DNA of 10,988 nucleotides. It comes from Pseudomonadota bacterium (lineage in GTDB: Bacteria > Pseudomonadota > Gammaproteobacteria > Steroidobacterales > Steroidobacteraceae). The stretch covers positions 1 to 10,988 of the forward strand of contig JAJXYU010000074.1 in the NCBI GenBank assembly GCA_021780395.1, written 5' to 3'. The translations under genes were made by a program, and so were the position numbers. Each line of letters begins with the position of its first letter. Position 1 is the stretch's first letter. The notes beneath the pieces were generated by a model. It searched no databases. It was not told where the DNA came from and saw nothing but the letters and a program-made list of their open reading frames with translations. This document shows, piece after piece, positions 7,180 to 10,988 of this stretch.

Positions 7180-7683
7180 TCACTTGAGGTAATAGCCGAC
7201 CACGCGCCAGGCGCCCGCGGAATCCTTCATCAACGTGAGCGTCTCGCTCGCGGGATTACGATGCTTGAACCGGCTGGCGTAGTGGACGACGACGTAGTGC
7301 CCGTACGGCGCGCCCGGCAGATAGGTCGTCTGATACGCGGATTCCAAACGGCGCGAGACCAGCGCGCCGGTGATCAGCCGCACCCGGGCGATCGACGTGA
7401 GCCATTTCGCCTCGCCGACGGTCGCGCGCAGATAGCTGCCGGTGGCGTTCCAGGCAGGCACCCATTGGGCCGCATCGATCAGCGAGAGCCAGGCGGACGC
7501 GACCGCTTCCGCGGTCTTGATCGGCGCCGCGGTCGTGCCGCCTGGCGCCGTGGGTCTCGTCGCGGCCGGCGCCGCGGCGAACGCGACCACACCCGGGCTG
7601 GCGAGCGCGAGCACCACGATGAAACCCCCGATTCCCCGCAGTCGCCGCACGCCGCGCCGCGACTTCGCATCGACGGTCCGCAT
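7180..7683 (-). CDS. exported DUF4019 domain protein
   Basis: A 167-residue protein. The N-terminus has several Arg/Lys (residues 2-16), a hydrophobic stretch at about 17-34 and a likely signal-peptidase site after 'VVAFA', so it is probably secreted to the periplasm. A low-complexity Ala/Pro/Thr linker follows. The remaining ~110 residues fit the DUF4019 pattern: 'ASAWLSLIDAAQWVPAWNAT' near the front, a Tyr-rich beta segment 'YGHYVVVHYASRF', and an ending 'GAWRVVGYYLK'. The function of this domain is not known. The ATG at 7683 is chosen because a perfect AGGAGG stands 6 nt upstream; in-frame ATGs at 7707 and 7737 would overlap the preceding gene and lack such a site. The gene starts 20 nt after the stop of the ThDP-enzyme gene and is probably cotranscribed with it, although the two products show no obvious functional link. 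Confidence 0.8.
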   Translation of the reverse strand: MRTVDAKSRRGVRRLRGIGGFIVVLALASPGVVAFAAAPAATRPTAPGGTTAAPIKTAEAVASAWLSLIDAAQWVPAWNATGSYLRATVGEAKWLTSIARVRLITGALVSRRLESAYQTTYLPGAPYGHYVVVHYASRFKHRNPASETLTLMKDSAGAWRVVGYYLK

Positions 7684-7689
7684 CGCCAA

Positions 7690-7695
7690 CCTCCT
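7690..7695 (-). promoter_or_regulatory. strong Shine-Dalgarno deciding the DUF4019 start
   Basis: AGGAGG on the minus strand ends 6 nt before the ATG at 7683. It lies in the 20-nt gap after the upstream stop codon (7704-7706) and argues against the two upstream in-frame ATGs. Confidence 0.75.
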
Positions 7696-7703
7696 GCAAC
7701 GCT

Positions 7704-9344
7704 TCATGCACCCATCCCGGGAACCAGCCACGGCCACGGCGAGCCCTCGCGGCTCCGGTCGATCGGCACCTCGATCAACGCCGGAGCGTCCGCGGCGAAA
7801 CAGCGCTCGAGCGCGGATCGCAACGCCTCGGGCGTGTTCACGCGGTGACCGGACACGCCGAAACTCTCCGCCAGGCGGACGAAGTCGGGATTCTCGAGCC
7901 GCGAACCGATCACGCGGCCGTCGAAATTCCGCTCCTGGTCCCGTTGGACGTTGCCGAAGCTGCCGTTGTTGAACACCACCGCGACCACGCCGATCCGATA
8001 TTGGGCCGCGGTCGCGAGTTCCTGCACGCCGAACAGGAATCCGCCGTCACCGGATATCGACAATACCGGGCGCCCGGGGTGCGCCACCTTCACGCCGAGC
8101 GCGGTCGAGTAGCCGGAGCCGAGCGTGCCTTGATGGCCGCTCGACACGAAGGTCCGCGGCTCGTAGACCGGGAATCCGAACAGCGATGCGAACCCGCTCT
8201 GGCAGATCTCGTCGACGAAGAACCCGTTCCGCGGCAGCACCGCGCGCATCGCCTCGAGATACTCGAGATGCGGTCCGAGCGTCGCGACGTCGTCGCGCAC
8301 GCGCGCCTTCAGCGCCGCGAACTCCGCGTGGCGCGACGGGCGCGCCGGACCGATCCGCCGCAGCCGCTCCGCGAGGTCGCCAGTCGTCCGACGGGCGTCG
8401 CCGACGATGCCGATCGTCGGCCGCAGCTTCGGCAACTGCGCCGGATCGATCTCGATCAACACCAGCGGCACCGCCCGCGGGGTCGCATGCCACCGAAACC
8501 AGACGAGCTCGAGCCGCGTCCCGATCCCGATCAGCACGTCCGTGTCGGACCAGCGCCGGAAGCCGGCGACGCAGTGGAATCCGAGCGGATGATCGTCCGC
8601 GACGACGCCCCGGCCACCGCGCAGGCTCACCACCGGCGCCTGCAGGCATTCGGCGAGATCCAGGACCTGCGCGCCCGCGTGCTGCGCGCCGCTGCCGACC
8701 ATGATCATCGGCTGGCGTGATTCCGCGATCAACCGGGCCGCGGCCGCGAGGAGTTCCGGGTCGGCTTCGCTCGGCGCTTCCAGCGCCGCGGGCCGGGCCG
8801 GGCCGACCGGCGCGGTCGCGGTGAACACGTCCCAGGGCATCTCGAGCGCGACGGGCCGCGGCCGGCCGGTGCTCATCTGGCGAAATGCCTCGGCGACGAG
8901 CGCGGGGGCCTGGCTGGGATGATCGATCCGCGCCGCCCACTTCGTCAGGCTCCTCAGGGTGGCGAGTTGATCCGGGAGCTCGTGCAGATGACCCTTGCCG
9001 CTACCGAGTTGCGCGGAGGGCACCTGCCCGGTCAGGCACAGCACCGGTGCGCTCGCGCCATAGGCGGTGCAGATCGCCGCGCCGGTATTGAGCACGCCCG
9101 GACCCGGGACCACGGTGAATACGCCCGGGCGGCCGGTCGTGCGCGCATAGCCGTACGCCATGTATCCGGTCGCCTGCTCGTGGCGCGGTCCGATCGTGCG
9201 GATCGCGCCGTTCGCGCGGTACAGCGCGTCGAACAGGCCGTAGGTCTGCACGCCCGGAATGCCGAACACGGTGTCGACCGCGTGCGCGCGCAGCGACTCC
9301 ACCAGCGCGTCGCCGCCCGTGATCCGCCGGGTGATCGGGTCCAT
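7704..9344 (-). CDS. thiamine-diphosphate-dependent enzyme, acetolactate-synthase-like
   Basis: The 546-residue protein has the three-domain plan of the acetolactate synthase/benzoylformate decarboxylase superfamily. An N-terminal Pyr domain carries the ThDP-activating Glu56 in 'GPRHEQATGYMAYGYAR'. A central domain spans about 190-330. A C-terminal PP domain carries the metal/diphosphate motif 'GDGG' (432-435) closing with 'NN' at 459-460, the expected spacing. These enzymes decarboxylate 2-oxo acids and may condense the product with a second carbonyl. The protein ends in 'SPWPWLVPGMG', which is not from biosynthetic IlvB, and no regulatory subunit (IlvN) is encoded nearby, so valine/isoleucine synthesis is unlikely. 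The substrate is unknown. The ATG at 9344 is supported by GAGGA at 9357-9353; an upstream in-frame start at 9395 would fall in the promoter-like region. The DUF4019 gene follows after 20 nt and ubiV lies 144 nt upstream on the same strand. Confidence 0.85.
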   Translation of the reverse strand: MDPITRRITGGDALVESLRAHAVDTVFGIPGVQTYGLFDALYRANGAIRTIGPRHEQATGYMAYGYARTTGRPGVFTVVPGPGVLNTGAAICTAYGASAPVLCLTGQVPSAQLGSGKGHLHELPDQLATLRSLTKWAARIDHPSQAPALVAEAFRQMSTGRPRPVALEMPWDVFTATAPVGPARPAALEAPSEADPELLAAAARLIAESRQPMIMVGSGAQHAGAQVLDLAECLQAPVVSLRGGRGVVADDHPLGFHCVAGFRRWSDTDVLIGIGTRLELVWFRWHATPRAVPLVLIEIDPAQLPKLRPTIGIVGDARRTTGDLAERLRRIGPARPSRHAEFAALKARVRDDVATLGPHLEYLEAMRAVLPRNGFFVDEICQSGFASLFGFPVYEPRTFVSSGHQGTLGSGYSTALGVKVAHPGRPVLSISGDGGFLFGVQELATAAQYRIGVVAVVFNNGSFGNVQRDQERNFDGRVIGSRLENPDFVRLAESFGVSGHRVNTPEALRSALERCFAADAPALIEVPIDRSREGSPWPWLVPGMGA

Positions 9345-9363
9345 CGTCGCATTCCTCGACCGC

Positions 9364-9379
9364 GCGCCGCCGTCGGCGC
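9364..9379 (-). promoter_or_regulatory. small hairpin in the leader of the ThDP-enzyme gene
   Basis: On the minus strand GCGCCG, a 4-nt ACGG loop and CGGCGC form a perfect 6-bp stem. It ends 6 nt before the GAGGA Shine-Dalgarno at 9357-9353. It is too short, and lacks the T-run, to be a terminator. It could tune translation, or be chance in GC-rich DNA. Confidence 0.3.
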
Positions 9380-9390
9380 AAGCGCGGAGC

Positions 9391-9420
9391 ATCATACCCC
9401 GATCGCCCGGCGGACGATCG
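9391..9420 (-). promoter_or_regulatory. candidate promoter and operator-like dyad for the ThDP-enzyme gene
   Basis: TATGAT (9396-9391, 5/6 to the -10 consensus) would place transcription start near 9384 and leave a leader of about 40 nt. No convincing -35 is present. Instead the region upstream holds a dyad, CGATCG-N9-CGATCG (9400-9420), covering the spacer and -35 position, as an activator or repressor site might. The 144-nt gap after ubiV supports a separate promoter here. Read-through from ubiV is not excluded. Confidence 0.35.
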
Positions 9421-9488
9421 ACGGGCGTCGCGGACCGGCGGCGGCCGGGAGAGGTGTCGAGCGGGTCGCGCGTCGGCAGGCGCCGCGC

Positions 9489-10388
9489 TCAATTCCAGGT
9501 CATGCCCGCGTGGCCGCGGACGAAGCCGTTGATCAGCGGCCGGCCCTGCAGCATCGCGCGCAGTCCGGCGGCGACCGCGGCCGGCTCGGTGCGTCGATCG
9601 AGGAGCCCGCGGTAGAGCGTCGCGACGCGCACCATGTCGAGGTCGTGCGGCGAGAGGCGGAAGTACCCGACGCCGGATTCGCGCAGGCGCTCGATCTCGT
9701 CGAGGACGACGCCGTAGCCGAACGACAGGGTCTGGGTACCGTTGATCGTGAGCACGTCCTCACCGGCGACGCTCGTCGCGGTCAGGCCGTCCGCATCGAG
9801 GCCGCAGACGAGCTGGCAATGATCCTTCGACAGATTGTGCGATCGCGCGTGATAGCAGCGCATCGCGACCGACAGCGGCTGGCGCCCGAACGCGTGGATC
9901 TCGATCGCGGTCGCGCCGGCGCCCGCGGCGATCGTCCGGATCGAGGTCTCCGGCAATTCCACCGGCAGCACGACGCGGACCGCGCCCTGCGACACGAGGA
10001 AATCCCGCGTCCGCTCGTTGATCACGTTGACGTACGGACCGACCACGTGCGGGGCGCCTGCGAGCACGTCGAGGCAGGCGACGTCGTTCGCCTCGACCAG
10101 CAACCCGCGCTCGGCGCTCTCGCGGAGGGTGCGGACCTCGCGCGGGGTGGTCACGAGCGCGAGCGTCGAATGCACCACCGTCTTGCCCGCCGTTTGCAGG
10201 CGGCTCACGGTCTCGTCGAAATACGGCGCAAACGCGCTCTCGCGCTTCGAGCAGACGACCTCGCCGAGATACACGGTGTCGACCGGCGCCTCGTCGGCGA
10301 TGCGCAGATAGAAATCCCGCCGCTTCGCCGCGGGCCAATGGAACAACAAGGGCCCGAGCGTCAGCCGGCCCGGCGCGGTTGCACTCAC
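9489..10388 (-). CDS. ubiV: UbiV, O2-independent ubiquinone biosynthesis protein
   Basis: This 299-residue protein belongs to the U32-peptidase-related family. UbiV binds a 4Fe-4S cluster and forms a complex with UbiU; with the lipid-binding protein UbiT they allow oxygen-independent hydroxylation of the ubiquinone ring in the cytoplasm. Four cysteines sit where E. coli UbiV has its cluster ligands: Cys46 ('GEVVCSKRE'), Cys178 ('MRCYHAR'), Cys191 and Cys195 ('KDHCQLVC'), with the family's C-x12-C-x3-C spacing. 'GPYVNVINERTRDFLVSQGA' at 117-136 is also typical. Its length is close to E. coli UbiV. The GTG at 10388 is chosen because it forms the classical GTGA overlap with the ubiU stop and has AAGGGG 5 nt upstream; a GTG two codons earlier is possible. 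Translation is therefore probably coupled to ubiU. No ubiT follows downstream. Confidence 0.92.
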   Translation of the reverse strand: MSATAPGRLTLGPLLFHWPAAKRRDFYLRIADEAPVDTVYLGEVVCSKRESAFAPYFDETVSRLQTAGKTVVHSTLALVTTPREVRTLRESAERGLLVEANDVACLDVLAGAPHVVGPYVNVINERTRDFLVSQGAVRVVLPVELPETSIRTIAAGAGATAIEIHAFGRQPLSVAMRCYHARSHNLSKDHCQLVCGLDADGLTATSVAGEDVLTINGTQTLSFGYGVVLDEIERLRESGVGYFRLSPHDLDMVRVATLYRGLLDRRTEPAAVAAGLRAMLQGRPLINGFVRGHAGMTWN

Positions 10389-10988
10389 TTCCACCCCTTG
10401 TGGTACGCGCCGAAGGTTTCCCGGCCCCCCTCGGCCTCCTGGCGCAGCGCCGCCAGGTGCGGGTCGACCGATTGACCGCGGGCGAGCGCGTCGAGCGCCT
10501 GGCGGAAGGCGCCGACCACCTGCGTGACGTACGCGCGGCTGCGCTGGCGCCCTTCGATCTTCAGCGCCGTGACGCCGGCGTCGCGCAGTTCCGGCAGGAT
10601 CGCGAGCGCATTCAAGGCGACCGGCTCCTCGAACAGATACGAGGCGCGCCCGTGGGTGACGTAGCGGCCCTTGCACGGCGTCGGGTACGCGGCCGGCTCC
10701 CCCGGCGCGAACGCGTTCAGCGTGACCGGACCGAGCTTCGACAGCACCCGGCCGTCGCTCTCGACGTAGCTCACGTGGTTCGCGGGCGCGCAGGCGCCCT
10801 CGCTGGTCGGCGATACGCCGCAGAGGTAGGACGACAGGAAGCAGCGCCCTTCGGACATCGGGCCGACGCTGCCGAACGCGAACACTTCCGTCTCGATCCC
10901 GGTGTCCGCGACCAGGGCGCCGACCTCCTCGATCGACAACACCCGCGGCAGCACGACGCGCCGGACGCCGAAGTGGTCGCGGTAATAG
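10385..10988 (-). CDS. ubiU: UbiU, O2-independent ubiquinone biosynthesis protein, C-terminal part (5' end outside window)
   Basis: The minus frame is open to the right edge and encodes the last 200 residues of a U32-family protein. UbiU pairs with UbiV as the Fe-S partner in anaerobic ring hydroxylation. Diagnostic parts are 'FGVRRVVLPRVLSIEE' near the cut end and the Cys-containing block 'GRCFLSSYLCGVSPTSEGAC', followed by 'PCKGRY'. That makes four cysteines in the order expected for the UbiU cluster (two 7 apart, one further on, one in the later CKGRY). The C-terminus 'FGAYHKGWK' overlaps the ubiV start by 4 nt. The GTG at 10954 is an internal valine and not the start, since the family sequence continues in frame to the edge. 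The missing N-terminus would be about 130 residues, judged from family length. Confidence 0.9.
   Translation of the reverse strand, partial: YYRDHFGVRRVVLPRVLSIEEVGALVADTGIETEVFAFGSVGPMSEGRCFLSSYLCGVSPTSEGACAPANHVSYVESDGRVLSKLGPVTLNAFAPGEPAAYPTPCKGRYVTHGRASYLFEEPVALNALAILPELRDAGVTALKIEGRQRSRAYVTQVVGAFRQALDALARGQSVDPHLAALRQEAEGGRETFGAYHKGWK

Noticed and set aside
7158..7183. GTGAG...CTCAC inverted repeat between convergent genes, as a terminator
   Set aside because: The stem is only 5 bp, the loop is 16 nt, there is no T-run, and the arms are mostly the two stop regions.
7684..7737. Upstream ATG starts for the DUF4019 gene at 7737 and 7707
   Set aside because: They overlap the stop region of the ThDP-enzyme gene and lack a ribosome site, while the ATG at 7683 has a perfect AGGAGG.
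6274..9344. Taurine/sulfonate route (sulfoacetaldehyde acetyltransferase plus sulfite exporter)
   Set aside because: The ThDP enzyme looks acetolactate-synthase-like rather than Xsc-like. It is on the opposite strand from the exporter, and no pta, taurine transporter or sulfite dehydrogenase gene is present.
1..10988. tRNA, rRNA, CRISPR array, insertion sequence or prophage genes
   Set aside because: No cloverleaf-like sequence, spaced repeats, transposase motifs or terminal inverted repeats were seen, and protein genes account for nearly all of the window.

Overview
The window is a very GC-rich bacterial chromosome segment, densely packed and without mobile elements, tRNAs, rRNAs or CRISPR. 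The best taxonomic clue is the ubiU-ubiV pair at the right end. It points to a ubiquinone-using proteobacterium able to make quinone without oxygen, so a facultative anaerobe, perhaps a denitrifier. I cannot name the genus.

Layout from left to right. (1) 1-407, minus: the N-terminal part of a TPR protein, cut by the window edge, with a candidate promoter and an inverted repeat behind it (408-583). (2) 584-2317, minus: a homologue of the N,N-dimethylformamidase large subunit. (3) 2337-3737, plus: an NCS1-family permease, divergent from (2). (4) 3702-6155, minus: a sarcosine/dimethylglycine dehydrogenase-type flavoprotein fused to a GcvT-like folate domain; its 3' end overlaps the permease gene tail-to-tail. 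(5) 6274-7161, plus: a TauE/SafE-like permease, divergent from (4), with a palindromic -10 element between them. (6) 7180-7683, minus: a small exported DUF4019 protein. (7) 7704-9344, minus: a thiamine-diphosphate enzyme of the acetolactate-synthase type. (8) 9489-10388 and 10385-10988, minus: ubiV and the 3' part of ubiU, overlapping by 4 nt.

How they may work together. UbiU and UbiV are Fe-S proteins that act in O2-independent hydroxylation of the ubiquinone ring. The ThDP enzyme and the DUF4019 gene lie downstream on the same strand and are probably cotranscribed with each other. The left half combines an importer for nitrogenous compounds, an amidohydrolase related to dimethylformamidase and an N-demethylating flavoenzyme that could pass one-carbon units to tetrahydrofolate. 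Together they suggest uptake and breakdown of an N-methylated or amide nitrogen compound. The genes are arranged as divergent and convergent pairs rather than one operon, so this pathway is an inference and no substrate can be read from the sequence.
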